In this document: piece after piece, positions 10,431 through 22,410 of the stretch
How the letters are laid out: the number at the start of each line of letters is the position of its first letter
Numbering within the stretch: position 1 is the stretch's first letter
Assembly (NCBI GenBank): GCA_963662175.1
Contig: OY759214.1
Span: forward strand, 98,666,115-98,730,114
DNA: 64,000 nt
Source of the DNA: Aradus depressus
Lineage: Eukaryota; Arthropoda; Insecta; Hemiptera; Aradidae
Reading direction: 5' to 3'
The notes under the pieces: model-generated
The model's database searches: none
What the model was told of the DNA's origin: nothing
The model's input: only the letters and a program-made list of their open reading frames with translations
Program-made: the position numbers and the translations under genes

Positions 10431-11191
10431 CGGTATTACGAAGTAGGAACATATAAACTCGCTATGTTACGAATCCAAAAAATGATAATCCATTGTTTAC
10501 ATCATTTACGTACATAAAAGTTTCCTTTATTAACATCATTCCATTTACAATAAAGATTGTGAAGAAGAGGTCTCAGACAAGGAAGTAGTGCCACCTACGT
10601 TGAAAGCTGCCTCCGAGTCTCTCAAAATATTTCACCAGTATCTGCTTAAACAAGTTGACGATAGCATTTTTTCTGCACTCATTACAATTGAAAATGCAGT
10701 TGATCGAGCACGCATAGCAACTTTACAGCAGCAGAAAATTACAGATTTTTTAACAAAAAAAAAAACTATTTTTTTAGTCTGTATCTGTCTGTACACTTGT
10801 CTGTATCTGTCTGTACACTTGAGAATGCTCTAACGAGTGAAATATATTGTGTTCATATAAATAAAGTGGGATTTTTTGACTTGTTTTTAAGTTTTTATTC
10901 ATTAGTATTCACTATTTTTTTCGTTTTTTGTATGTACATGCATACATATAAATATATATATATATGTACATGCATACTAATTTTATTTTTGTTCAGAATT
11001 TATTAAATGTGTAATACATTCATAATAAAATGTACAATAGAATGATGATGGTTTTTTTTTTAATCCTCCTCGATATTACGAAATTTTTCTGACGTTCACT
11101 CGATATTACGAACTCTTATTATAGCAAAAACTCGATAATACAATTTTTTTCTTATGCCCCTTGAGTTTCGTTATATGGAGAGTCGACTGTA
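10430..11191 (+). mobile_element. Tigger/pogo-like DNA transposon, 3' part
   Basis: A decayed transposase C-terminus (10553-10770) is followed by a 3' terminal repeat region with repeated 'cgatattacgaa' words (11065-11115), ending 'gagagtcgactg' next to TA (11190-11191). Pogo/Tigger elements end in CAGT-type inverted repeats and duplicate TA. Similar 'tattacgaa' words occur at 10437-10475, so internal sequence may be lost. The matching 5' end was not found. Confidence 0.55.
10553..10770 (+). pseudogene. Tigger-like transposase C-terminal tail
   Basis: Reading from about 10558 gives EEEVSDKEVVPPTLKAAS, then a helical segment and finally QQQKITDFLTKKK. Tigger/Jerky-type transposases end in an acidic stretch, a helical segment with regular I/L spacing, and a closing (K/Q)-x-K-I-x-D-F-(F/L) motif. 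The acidic stretch before the threonine and the closing motif are both present. The catalytic DDE core is absent, so this is an inactive remnant. Confidence 0.55.
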
Positions 11192-11724
11192 TTTGTTTTA
11201 TAAATTTTATTGTTTGATATTTTTGATTAGATATATTGTATTTGATCTTTGGACATGGAGCCCTTAGGATACCTGAGGAAGTAAAAATTATAATATGGCG
11301 TTACCCTTTTAAATGCATCATTTATGGTAAAGAAACAGATGAGGTAATGTAAAAACAACGTGAGTTATAAAAATAAAAAAAAGTTTGTCGAAAAATAATT
11401 TCATACAGTTCTTTTCTACATAGAAGGACCTAAGTACGCAATTAGATACTGGAGATGACAAGATGGTCGGTTATCTAAGAGACTGGAGGGGAGGGGCAGA
11501 TCCCATCACCAATGAACCCAAATGGCACCACAATTAGGATAAGTGGAGCTGGGGCTTTTCCGCTCCAACAATTAACATACTCCAAAATAGCATCTTACTT
11601 CGTACTGCAACACAACCAGTCCTGCCTCCAATGAACCAATCACAATGTCAGACACTAATTCTCTCTTCCGCAGCTCTACCAAGTATAGGGGAAGTAATCT
11701 TTCAGAAATGAAATGGGGAGTTTT
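11192..11724. other. Intergenic, no gene seen
   Basis: No domain in any frame. A short FB1 tail piece ('aagtataggggaagta') lies at 11680-11696, just upstream of a SINE-A. Confidence 0.5.
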
Positions 11725-11990
11725 TGACTACGAGGTCATATCGCCTACTAACGGAGTGCTCATTCCTCGCTCTGGTGGACATAAGCCCGACTCTACTGTG
11801 GGAGTTGTACATTTTTATTTCTTTAACGAGTACCTGATATCGTACAGGCTCGAGACCAACCCTTAACGTTCTAGCCAAAAGACGGCGTGCTCAAGGTTTT
11901 TTCACCTCCCAGATAAAAAATCTAAGGGCCTTGGCCGGGTTTCGAACCCACGATCTTCAACTCAGTAGACAAGCATGTTACCAACGCCCT
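11725..11990 (-). mobile_element. SINE-A, older subfamily
   Basis: A minus-strand copy with internal deletions, keeping the B box ('gggtttcgaacccacg' on the plus strand). Its hairpin region is the alternative version, with GAAAAAACC on the 3' side instead of TAAAATAAAC. Confidence 0.8.
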
Positions 11991-12107
11991 TTAAAACAAT
12001 TGGGTTCTGTTCGGTGATTTAATTAACATTTATGCAAAATTTAGTGTAAATTTGAGTTCAGGTGTTACACAAACAAATAAATCTCAATGATACTTAACAT
12101 TTTTGCA

Positions 12108-12330
12108 GAGATAATGTGAAACACTTAATAAAAAATATTTTTAAAAACGTATGTTATATTGTCTATTTCACAAAATATATAAAAAATATGTGAGTACTTT
12201 CGAGATTGCTACCATCTTCAGTATTTTGTGAAAAGTAAAAAAATATATCAAGATGGTAGCAATTTCATATATTTTGTTAAATATACAATATTATAAAAAA
12301 ACATGCGTTTTTCTTTACATTTCTTAAATA
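12108..12330. repeat. Foldback repeat resembling Penelope-like termini
   Basis: Arms are built from 'attgtctatttcacaaaata' on the left and its complement at the right (12270-12295), each followed inward by 'gctaccatctt' or its complement. The same terminal word recurs near 15585, 45655 and 54885, and a close relative lies at 16100-16290. Confidence 0.6.
12198..12221 (-). ncRNA. Hammerhead-like core, degenerate stem
   Basis: On the minus strand: CTGAAGA, T, GGTAGCAATCTC, GAAA. Both boxes are intact but stem II pairs poorly. Confidence 0.25.
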
Positions 12331-14092
12331 AACTCAAAGTCTGATGACTCAATAACAAAAATTCAATGTAAGAGGAATAAAATAAAATTGTTGGAAATAC
12401 AAAATGAAGAGTAGAGAAGAAAAACTATCAAAGCCATGATAACTTCGAGAAAACTGAAAAACAAACTAATATATGAATTTCAAGAGAGGATTTGAAATCA
12501 TATTTAACATAACCTAACATTTTCTAGGCATGTCTTCCGTAACTGAACTCTAAGCCTATTTTTCGGGTTCTGTGACAAAAAAAATGTTTTTTCTGTAAGT
12601 TTTACAGTTGAACCTAGATTGTTTTTTTTTTTTATACAACACACCAATTTTCTTCTACAGATTCACTGGACTATAATTTTAAAAATCTGGCACTAATGTC
12701 TCAAAGCTTGGGTTGAAAACTCATATACCTATGTCACTGCCAGTTTTTCAAGAAAAAAGTAGACATTAGATTTTCCCGGGTATTTTTCAAATGTAAAAAA
12801 TCAGCGCTCTGAAAATGTAAAAAGGAATAACGAATGTTTTATTTTTTTCTGATGCATTCTGTTATATATATATATATATATTTTTTTTTTTCATAGGAGA
12901 TATAACATTATCTAAACAAGATATCCACTCTAATCAATCAAGGACAGATCTACAATCTTATAGTAGAGTACGTAAAAAAATATATATACATATATGTAAT
13001 CATTTGTTTATAAAATATATTTCGATATCATAAGTTGCCATGGGAACATTGAACAGCCTCAATGTTTAGATCTTCTAAGGGGCCGGTAGCTCAGTGATAT
13101 GCGTGCTTGACTTCTGAGGGAGATGATGTCATCTTCCCAGCTTAAATCTGATTAGATGTTGACCAAAATCTGATGGAAATCGAGACTCAATTATATTTGA
13201 TACCCCTTTAAGTTACTGTTTTAATCAAAACTGTACATTTATTCCTAATTTGAAAAATAATTTTACAAGTATTTTAATCAATTTGAAATATTTTAATCTT
13301 ATTAATAATTGTTTTTCTCCGCTGCATTTTCTAGGGCATAATATTAATCTGATTTGTAGCCTTGAGACTACAATGAAAATTATAATTTCAAATTTTTTTT
13401 AGAAAAATAAAACGGAGTAATGGCCGGAATATTTTGTGCACTTGAGTGACTCAATCACCTTTTATTATGGTATTTAAATTTTTACCGGAGCCCAGATAAC
13501 TAAATGCATTGTTTTAACACATAATGCTAATCCAAACCTAAATAACAATTTTCAGCTGGTAGATATTTCTGTATCATCTGTTTCTTCTAGTTACTGCCGC
13601 TAACCAATCGCCCCAAGAAACTTCTAGTTGCTCAACACTTTTTGTCACTGCCACATAAAGTTCTTCAATGCCTACCCCCTTTTTTCATTTAATTTTATTT
13701 AAATCCCCACAGACTTTGAGGGAGTCACGTTGTTGTTCCCCATTCCAATGGTTACATAAGAAGGTGGTCCAATGGTTTCAAAGGTGGTCCAATGGTTTCA
13801 AAGGCAGGTCGCGCACTGAACTTGGTAACTTGTTAAATAATTTACAATAAAGAAAATAAAAGCTATTCGTGCTGTTAGTTAGCCTGAATTGTCTGCCAAT
13901 ATATCTGTCATTATGTCAGCTGTTATGGTGGTGTATTTCGGATAGACATGAGTAGCAACAACGATTTTGATGGAAGAATTGAAAAATAAAGATGAAAGGC
14001 AGTGTTAGGATTTTGAGTTGTCTATAATATGAGCGACATGATGTTTGAGTTAATGGACTACAAATAATCCTAATCGCGCGTTTTTGATAATT
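12331..14092. other. Intergenic, AT-rich
   Basis: A 5' SINE-A scrap (A box 'tagctcagtgatatgcgtgc') lies at about 13080-13122. A 20-bp direct repeat 'aaggtggtccaatggtttca' occurs twice at 13761-13802. A TA run lies at 12862-12878. No gene found. Confidence 0.5.
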
Positions 14093-15240
14093 TTTTTTTT
14101 TTTATGACGATGAGAATGACGACATAACTAAATGTCTGTAGATATGTCTGTGAAAACGATAACTCCCCATAGAATGAATACATTTATACAAAATTGAATA
14201 TAACATTATAATAATATTATACTAAATTACAATAAGGATCAAGGATGTTATCACTAATGTAGTTGTCTGGCTGATTCGTCCTCAGGGCAGGTACAAGTAT
14301 CGAACCAGCTTGAGAAAAACACCGAATCAATAAAAACACACACGACAACCAATGATTCTCTGACAAACAAGACAGAATAACAGAAATTTAAAGAAATATT
14401 TAATGTTTAATTTTTACCGAAGTATTTCCTCCAAATATATATATTTTTTAAATCGTTGAATCACTGACTACGTACTTCCCCAGCACGAATTAATCAATTA
14501 TGTTTTCGCTCTCCGGTCAAAGCCAATTGACCGTTTGAGCTAAAACGCAATATTTCAGTTACATAGTGGCTTCTGAATCCTCATACTAAATTTAGTGTCG
14601 ATACATTCATTACATCGGCAGATATTAGGATATTTGAGTCGAGCTCCCCTCCTGCTCATCGTCCGATCACGCGGAAAATTAATAGGTGCCATCCTTGAGG
14701 AGTTTTGAAATTAAATATTAAATTACATGTCGATACATTCAATACAACGGCAGTTATTAGAATTTTTGTGTTAAGCGACCCCCCTAAACCCCATCTTCAC
14801 TTCGACCGATTTGGCTGAAAATCAATAGGTATCGTCCATGGAGGTCCCTGGGCATATATATAAAATTTCGGATCAATATAATCATTCTAGCAGGAGTTAT
14901 CGAGATCACAGATAGACAGTAATTCATTTTTTTTTTTTTTTTTGATATCTGGTGTTGGGAAAAACGAAATTTCGTTAAAAACTCCACATCGAATATCTCA
15001 CCGATTAGATAACTTCCCGTATAACTTGTACAGCTTAGGATGTAAAAAACAAGTACAAAATGTCAATAATTGTTAGCATTCAACACAAATTAAACAACTA
15101 AGTTTCCGCGCACCAATCGACCGTTATAATCATTAGCTGACTTACACAGGGACTTTCTTAATCCTCCATATTAAATTTCGCGTCGATATATTCAATCGTA
15201 TCGGCATTTAGTAGCCATTTTTGAGTTGAGCAATTATTAA
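14093..15240 (+). repeat. FB1 copies, diverged
   Basis: Three pieces. A reverse body scrap is at 14140-14200. A long forward copy at about 14450-15030 runs from the head ('gtacttccccagcacgaatt') through two body modules to a T run (14929-14943) and a decayed tail ending 'aacttcccgtataactt'. A partial forward body is at 15105-15240. The 67-codon frame on the minus strand is body sequence. Confidence 0.7.
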
Positions 15241-15812
15241 TAGGATCCATATCCAAATCCAAATTAATAGGAGTCAATAATAATGCAATATTATTAATTG
15301 TATCCATACTTGTAGCACATACAATACCATATTTATACACCTTCCTCGATTGAACAGAACCTTATTAAAGCATCGTTTATTTTCATCATACAATTATATT
15401 GAGGTCAAGGGGTTCCACTATAGTAATTTTCATACACTTAAATTTTCATTCTGTGTTTTTGATGTGTCAAGGTACATACTTAGGTACTGGTGATGTATGT
15501 TCCACAGCTTTATTCTTTCCCCAATTTATTTTTGGCCTTTACAATACAAAAAATAAATATATAATAAACGGAAGTTTTTTTAAAATATTGTCTATTTCAC
15601 AAACAATATTTATAATATATGGATAGATGATATTCTCAGAACAGGCGTAATTTAAATAATAAAATGAGTGCACATAAAAGTTGCATTAAGTTAGTAAATA
15701 TCCATGACAGGTATTCATAAACTATTTTTTTAATAAAATATTTTGGCAGCTATACTATTCTCTCATTTATTTTTAGGTTTCAAAACACATCAAATCTTTT
15801 AGAATAAGTCTC
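15241..15812. other. Intergenic, AT-rich
   Basis: Contains one isolated foldback end 'attgtctatttcacaaac' near 15586. No gene or complete repeat recognised. Confidence 0.5.
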
Positions 15813-16098
15813 GAGGGCGCCGGTAGCTCAGTGGTATGCATGCTTGCTTACTGAGCTAATGGAGGTTCGAAACCCGGCTGAGGCCCTTAGATTATTTTAT
15901 CTAGGAAGTAAAATAAACTTTAGTACCTTCGGATGGTACTCATTAAAGACCCCTGCCCTAGGTGAATAAAAATTTAGGGTAGGCAAAATTTAGGACTCCC
16001 ACAGCAGAGTCGGGCTCTTGTCCACCAGAGTGACGAAAGAGGGCTCTGGTAGTAGGCGATATGACCTGAGTTAAAGCCCGGGCATTAGTCATAATAAC
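15813..16098 (+). mobile_element. SINE-A with internal deletion
   Basis: It begins 'gagggcgccggtagctcagt', has B box 'ggttcgaaacc', lacks about 60 bp between the hairpin and 'gtactcattaaagacccc', and ends 'cataataacta', the ACTAA-type tail rather than CCTAA. Confidence 0.85.
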
Positions 16099-16099
16099 T

Positions 16100-16290
16100 A
16101 TATATAAAAATGGGAGTACTTTCAGAGAACTTTCCTATATACAATATTTGTTAAGTCGTGGCTGAAGATGGTAGCAATACTCAAAGTACTCTCATATATT
16201 ATATATTTTGTGAAATGGGCAATTTTTTTTTTAAAACATACATTTTTCTTTATATTTTATTGTTTCACAATATCTCTGCAGAAAATCGTA
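16100..16290. repeat. Foldback repeat resembling Penelope-like termini
   Basis: A relative of the repeat at 12108-12330 directly abutting the SINE-A. A degenerate hammerhead-like core lies at 16162-16185 (CTGAAGA retained, GAAA changed to CAAA). Confidence 0.5.
16162..16185 (+). ncRNA. Broken hammerhead-like core
   Basis: CTGAAGA, T, GGTAGCAATACT, then CAAA in place of GAAA. If it derives from a hammerhead it should be inactive, because the catalytic GAAA box is altered. Confidence 0.2.
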
Positions 16291-16504
16291 GTATCATTTA
16301 GTAGTTTAAATTTTACTTTTACTTATTTACTTTACAATTAGCAAGGCGTTTCAAGAAGAACTCCTACCATCCCAGAATAATAAAATTTCTTTTCATTTCA
16401 TTTTTCATTTTCACCATCAGTATTTATAATTTATTTGATGATCTTTATTGTAAACACCTTTTTCCTCATATTGATCATAATAATATTCTTTAAGGAGAAC
16501 AAAT

Positions 16505-16792
16505 TTTATATATGAATCCAGAACCCTCTAACAACTCCTATTGTTTCTCAGCCAAATCAACCAAAGGGAATGGGGGATTAGGGGGGAGGCTTAACATGAA
16601 AACTCTAATAACTGCCGATGTAATGAATTTATCGACACAAAGTGTAGTATGAGCATTTGGGAGCCCCTATATAAATCAATTGTTGAATATTAGCGGAACG
16701 GCAGACTATTTTTGGAGGGGAGGGGGCGAAAAGTTAATTATTAATTCGTTCTGGGGAAAGTACATTGCCCGTGATTCACCGACGCCTTTTTT
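16505..16792 (-). repeat. FB1, body plus head
   Basis: A reverse-orientation copy ending with the inverted head 'gtgattcaccgacgcc'. It carries 'ctaataactgccgatgtaat' and a purine-rich 'ggggggaggcttaac' typical of the body. The tail is missing. Confidence 0.75.
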
Positions 16793-17239
16793 TCCCTTTA
16801 GAAGTCTGCATGAGTGATATTAATAAAAACATGCTATGTTTTCCTTTACTCTTTTCCTGGCCGTTTTACTAAGACCGGCTACACACCCCATCTCAAGTAA
16901 AAAAAAATTGTCAAACTCCTCTCACATTATTTTGAGTCAAAAGATATTGGTGCATGTCTAAAAACACTAAACCTCTAATAATAATCGCGAGGTTTTTATT
17001 TTAATTTTATTCATTGTAATTAGAAGAAAATAGATTTGTACAAAGGTCAGAATTATTGTACCTTTGAAAAATGTTTCGACTGAGTTCACTAGTTTTAGGC
17101 ATATCTAAGCCATTCTGTGGATAAATTAATAATCTAAAAGATGTATTTATTTATTATAAAAATTATAATGTGGCTTGCGTCAGCCTTCATAAAATTGTGA
17201 TACCTCAATTTTGTGATAACGACAGAACTCTCCATTAGG
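16793..17239. other. Intergenic, no gene seen
   Basis: AT-rich, with no open frame above 60 codons and no repeat recognised. Confidence 0.5.
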
Positions 17240-18280
17240 TACAGGTTATGTTAAAGATTTTATTTCATTAACTAAGATGGACTAGTCGCATTTTGTTTAA
17301 AAACGAATAGTGGACAACCAATGAATGAAGAACAAGTGCCGAAGACCAGCTGTTTTAATTAGAAAAAGATTATTTAGAGAGAGATGTTTTAGGGTTAAGG
17401 AGCCTGAGTGAGAGAAGTGAACCAAGTAGGAGTGAAAAATATAACAGTGGAAGTACATAGATTCGCAAAGTTAACTTTTATTTATTTATATGTATGTATA
17501 TATGCCCAATATAATAATTTTTGAAGGGTGGCCAGAAAAACAAAATAAAAAAAGAGACTAAAGTAGTTGTAGAAATTATTTTGTAAGATTTTTCTTGTAA
17601 TTTGATTTTTTATTTGATATTGATATTTTGATTTTATTTATAATTTAAAATTTTGAATTCTACAGTCGCTAGCAAACATCTATTTATTTATAATGTAGGT
17701 TTAGATAAATAAACCAGATATTGGATGCTAACCAGATGTTAAATAATGGCCAATAATAAAACAAAAAAAAGACTGATATTGCTTTAAGTACCTACCTACC
17801 TAATTAGTTTGAAATATTTCTTTTTGTAAAATAATTTCATTTTTTATTACCAATCTTAGTTATGCAATTAATAATGTAGGTTTAGGTAAATAAACCCAAT
17901 ATTTGTTCTCTTATTCTTTGCTATTCATTTTCCCTGTGAACCCAGTAAGATAATTTACACCTTTGGATTGGATTTAACATTTTTGCAAATTTAGGAAAAC
18001 AAGATGGTATCTCATTATTATCTTTAGAAGAAAGGAAGAAAACAAAATGAAAATGTGTTAATTGAAATTTTTCAAAATATGTGCACTTTCTTCAAAATTG
18101 CACTTCTTGAACTTTCGATATTTTTTAGGGTCCTTTTCGGGAATTACTGTAAAAATGAAAATTTAATAGAAGACCTGCAACAAGTGTGATTTTTTTTATG
18201 AACTCAATTATTATTTTTATATTTATTTTATTTAAACATAACATTTATTGTTTAATTATCACATTTTAGTACACAGCTGT
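17240..18280 (+). repeat. RepC dispersed repeat, long copy
   Basis: It shares its full order of words with 51890-52577: 'gatggactagtcgcattttg', 'caaccaatgaatg', 'cattttccctgtgaaccca' and 'aagatggtatctcattatta'. No coding frame is seen. A reverse partial copy lies at 27990-28340. It behaves as an interspersed repeat of about 0.7-1 kb of unknown class. Confidence 0.7.
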
Positions 18281-18604
18281 ATACATTATATAGTACAAGC
18301 GGGAGAATACATCATCTACAATTGAGCATTCTACGGATTGTTGGTTCATACGACATGTATCAGGTGCGTACGTCTTGTGTTTACTTGGCTTCATGTTTCG
18401 AAAGTTCTTGCTCTCTTCAAAGAGCGTCTGATGCAACGACTTGTTTCGATGTACAGAATGCTATTTTTTAAAATGAAAGTTGTCATGTCAGTTCTCCACT
18501 CAAAATATAGCCGGAAGAATCAACCATTCGACTCAAGTAATCTCCGTCTTTAGCTCATGTATGTATGCTCTATAAAAGTCTGAAATCAAAGTTAGATCAA
18601 AAAT
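18281..18604. other. Intergenic, no gene seen
   Basis: The 71-codon frame at 18338-18553 has no recognisable domain and normal AT composition. It is not supported as a gene. Confidence 0.4.
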
Positions 18605-19035
18605 AATTAAAAAAACAATTCGACAGTGAATCACCGGCAATGTACATCCCCTGCACGAATTAACTAAATACGTTTTCGCTCTTCCTCCAAAACCAATTAA
18701 CCGTTTCGACTAAAAATCAATAGTTGACTGTTGAATCCTCAAACTAAATTTGGCATTTATTCGATTTTTTGAATCGAGCCCCCACCTCTGATCCCCCTTC
18801 CCTACGGTCGATTTCGCGAAAAATTGATAGGTTCGGTCCTTATGAGGTTTTCAATTTAAATATTAAACTCCATGTCGATACATTTATTACATCCATATTT
18901 TTATTATTAGTTGAGTCCCCTGTCTAATCCCCCTTCTCTTACGGTTGATTCCGCTGAAAATTAATAGGTGTCGTCCTTATGGGGTTCTAGATATACATAT
19001 AACATTTCATGTCTATATATCCATTTAAAAAAAAA
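18605..19035 (+). repeat. FB1, forward copy without tail
   Basis: Head 'gtgaatcaccggcaatgtac' at about 18626, then two body modules with 'cgatacatttattacatcc' and 'ggtgtcgtccttatgggg'. It stops near an A run at 19027. Confidence 0.75.
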
Positions 19036-19668
19036 AATAATATAGCAGTGTAAATCTAAAAAAATATAATTATTTTAGCTATCACAAACGTATAATTTGA
19101 TGTATAAAAGAAATTGAAGAACAATAAAGTTTAATTCCTCACACTACTTCTCTTATTGTAACATTATAAAACAAATTTTAATGAAAATCAGTGTACGACA
19201 GAAAATTTTTGAAACTAAAGCAGATGTTTACACATCAATTCTCGTGAGTATCGCGTCACTCACACATGTTGTTTTTTGGAAATCATTTAGCATGGGAGTA
19301 TTGAGTGTCTCAAGGATCACTGAAGGAAAACCGGCCTGTTATGCTAAAAAGTAAATATCGGGCATTCCAATGCATTCAAAAAAATAAAAATAAAATGTAT
19401 GCATTGAAAGACTACTTACTAAAATGTCATTTATCGGCAGTGCCTTTCAGACCAAATCCTTCATTCAGACGACAAATAAGACGACAACTTTCAAAAATAT
19501 CAACTTTAACAACTATGAACACATTTTTTTAATTTAACACAGAGAATATTTTAAAAAATTTATATATTTATTAATATTGGTGATTTTCACAAGCGACCAA
19601 ATAAAAAAAATTATGGAACAGGAATTGCAAATACAAATTTCCTAAAACGTCTCCTCGAATGATTTTTA
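19036..19668. other. Intergenic, no gene seen
   Basis: AT-rich. The 75-codon frame at 19305-19532 has no recognisable domain. Confidence 0.45.
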
Positions 19669-20575
19669 CTTCCTTAGTTACACGAAGTATAGGGGAAGTT
19701 ATGTAATCGGGCAGAAATTCGGAATTTTATGTTTTCCCAACCCCTGATTCCAAAAAAAAGAAAAAAAAAAAAAAATCGTGTGTGAATAACGGGCTATGTA
19801 CTTCCCCAGCACGAATTAACCAAGTACATTTTCGCTCTCCCTCCAAAGTCAATCGACCGTTTGGGGTAAAACACAGTATTTGACTTACATAGTGCCTTCT
19901 GAATTCTAAATTTTGTGTCGATACATTCATTACATCGGCAATCATTAGAGTTTTTTAACTGAGCCCTCCCCCCCCCCCCCCCTCCCTTCAGCTGGTTCCG
20001 CTGAAAATTTATAGGTGTCGTCCCTATAAAGCTTTGATTTTATACATTAAATTTCCTGTCAACACAAACATTACAACGACAATTATTAAATGAAATGAAA
20101 TGAAAAATAATCTTTATTTTGGGACATACGTCCCCTAAGAATAATAACATGAAAAATAAACAAGTGTCAACCACAGAAAAATAAAAGTAAAATAAAAGAG
20201 GACTCTAGAAATAAATACTAAATGTTAAAAAACAGGCAATAAAACAATATAATAAATTAGTGAAAAATAATAAAGAAAAAAAATAAATAAAAATAGAAAA
20301 ACAAAGACGAATAATAATGTGAAACAATGACTTGTAAAAACCTGGACTGATGAAACGGAAATTATTAGAGTTTTTGTATTAAGCCTCCGTCATAATCTCT
20401 CCTTTCCTTAGGCCGAGTTTGTTGAAAATCAATAGTTGTCGTCGTTCGAAGGTTCTGGATATACAAATAAAATTTTGTGTCGATACATTCAGTCTATCGG
20501 GAGTTATCGTGTTCACAGACAGACAGACATAGACAGACATACGGACATGCATTCTTATTTTATTTTTCTTCTTCT
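19669..20575 (+). repeat. FB1, near-complete element with an insertion
   Basis: It starts with an inverted tail (19669-19745; 'cgaagtataggggaagtta'), then an A run, the head ('gtacttccccagcacgaatt'), a body module with a 15-C run (19968-19982), and a second module ending in a 'cagacagaca' stretch at 20516-20540. It is interrupted by an AT-rich insertion at about 20091-20350. This copy shows how the tail, head and body join. Confidence 0.7.
20091..20350. mobile_element. AT-rich retroposon-like insertion in FB1
   Basis: It interrupts the FB1 phrase 'ggcaattattagagttttt'; similar 'aattatta' words occur on both sides. It begins with 'aaatgaaatgaaatgaaaaa', like the 3' tails of some LINEs, and contains 'gggacatacgtcccc'. 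No coding content. Class uncertain. Confidence 0.35.
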
Positions 20576-20939
20576 GGCATTAGTTTAAGGAAAAGGTCAT
20601 TCCGCTGATGTCAAACTATCTGAATTTTTCGACATTTTCTTTTAAATCTCTCATTATACGCAATTACTTAAAAATATAACTACATATCAAGTAGAAAATT
20701 TACCAATGAAAAGACAAGTCACTTGAAAAACCAACTTCAGTTATTTTCACTCGGTCTTAAATTTGTCCCTAAGTTTTATTTTTATTTTTTATCTGGTTTA
20801 ACGCATTTCATGGAGGACGGGATGGAACATGGAAGTCATGGATGCCTGGTAACGTAAGAACGACGGAGAATACAGAGGAAGATATCCGCCCGATGATATC
20901 CTAGCCGACTATACTGACATCGCATATGAAAAATGACGG
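20576..20939. other. Intergenic, no gene seen
   Basis: No repeat recognised. A slightly GC-richer patch at 20815-20890 has no long open frame. Confidence 0.4.
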
Positions 20940-21185
20940 TGGAGAGTCTGATGTAAAAAATACACTCATAGTATTTAAGTATCCCAAAATCAATTATTAT
21001 TATTTTTATGAAAAAAATCGTTAAATTGTTGAATTTTATATAAAAACAACTGCAATATTGAGTATTCCATAAAAACAGCTATTAGGAATATTGTGATAAA
21101 TGAATTAGTGAATATAAGTATACGAAGACTTGACCATCCGCTTTCGTTAAAAACGAATGTTGAGCAACCAATGAATGGAGAACAA
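20940..21185 (+). repeat. RepC fragment
   Basis: It matches the RepC 5' region: 'taaaaacagctattaggaat' and, further on, 'caaccaatgaatggagaaca'. It is truncated on joining FB1 at about 21186. Confidence 0.5.
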
Positions 21186-21540
21186 AGGAGAACAAACCAT
21201 TCAAATTTCAGCGATATCGGCTGAGGGAAGGGAGTTCAGGGGAGAGGGCTCAATTCAAAAATCCTAATAACTGCCGATGTAATGAATTTATCTACACAAA
21301 ATTTAGTATAAGGATTTAGGATTTATGTAAGTCTTCTGTTGAATATTAGCACAAACGGTCGACTGGCTTTGGAGTGGGAGCGAAAAGTTAATTGAATCCT
21401 TCTGGGGAAACACTTTTTTTTTTTTTTAATTTTTGTAAAACATTGGAACAACTGGAAAACTCCAGTAAAAACTCAACATTTCTGTCAGATTACTTAGCTT
21501 CCCCTATACTTCGTACTAGCTGGGGAAGAAAAAGTATGTT
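21186..21540 (-). repeat. FB1, reversed body-head joined to forward tail
   Basis: A reverse body ('ctaataactgccgatgtaat') ends in a decayed head at about 21410, then a 14-T run, then a forward tail ending 'tacttcgtactagctgggga'. It shows the head and tail meeting at a homopolymer run, as at 19.7 kb and 50.2 kb. Confidence 0.7.
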
Positions 21541-21995
21541 CAAAAGATTACATGTAAGTAGTACATTGGACATGTGTACACAACACTCATCCCAAAATGT
21601 ACTCTAGGTTCATGATAAGAGGGATCCACAAAAAAAATGGAATTCATTGCCTTAAGTCTTGACTAAATGTTGAAAAAATTTAACAACTATCTTATAAATA
21701 ATATATTTTGTCATTTTTTTAATGATTGTTTAAATTTTGCAAAACAAATCAGAGTAAATAGGGCAATTAAATCATAAAACTCAATGATAAAATTTATAAT
21801 TACAGCAGACACTGGCAAGGTCGTTAAATACTGTTTTATCTCTTGTTGTTCAACTCAAATTTGAATATGCTATATATACTCATATAATGGCGTTTCATAG
21901 AAGACTTGAGCCCTCTTTACAATGTAGGTACTATCGGGTTCGTCCGGAATTGCAAGTGAAAGCTTAGCTAGCGCCTTAAAGACCGTCCAAAAGAG
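21541..21995. other. Intergenic; faint LINE trace
   Basis: Bases 21838-21900 read LVVQLKFEYA in one frame, faintly like the YxxLVxSxLEYA motif of LINE reverse transcriptases. It is too short and isolated to call. Confidence 0.3.
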
Positions 21996-21997
21996 AA

Positions 21998-22410
21998 GTG
22001 CAATCACAGTGACAGAGATCAGTAACAGTGATACCAAAACAAAGCTTTGGAGTGATTTTAGACTAAAATAAAATCACTGTAGCGCGTTAGTCAGTTACAT
22101 GGCTGTAGGTCACTCAGTTAATAGATATTAATAGATTACCTACAGTGCTGCCCACTCACCCAAATGTGTACAAGTGCAATCACAGTGATAGAGATCAGTA
22201 ACAGGGATGCCAAAACAAAGATTTGGAGTTATTTTAGACTAAACTCAAATCACTGTAGCGCGTTAGTCAGTTACATGGCTGTAGGTCACTCAGTTACATG
22301 GCTGTAGGATTCTCAGTTACATTGCTGTAGGTCACTCAGTTATATTGCTGTAGGTCACTTAGTTACATGACTATAGGTCACTTAGTTACATGGCTGTAGG
22401 TCAACTAGAA
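21998..22410. repeat. 175-bp duplication with a 24-bp tandem array
   Basis: 'gtgcaatcacagtga' with about 130 bp after it recurs at a 175-bp offset (21998 and 22173). The second copy ends in about six tandem units of roughly 24 bp, 'gttacatggctgtaggtcac' plus a few bases (22267-22405). The first copy has one unit and part of the next. The array evidently expanded in one copy only. Confidence 0.85.

Noticed and set aside
21838..21900. Reverse transcriptase fragment (LVVQLKFEYA)
   Set aside because: Only about ten residues resemble the motif and no neighbouring motifs follow.
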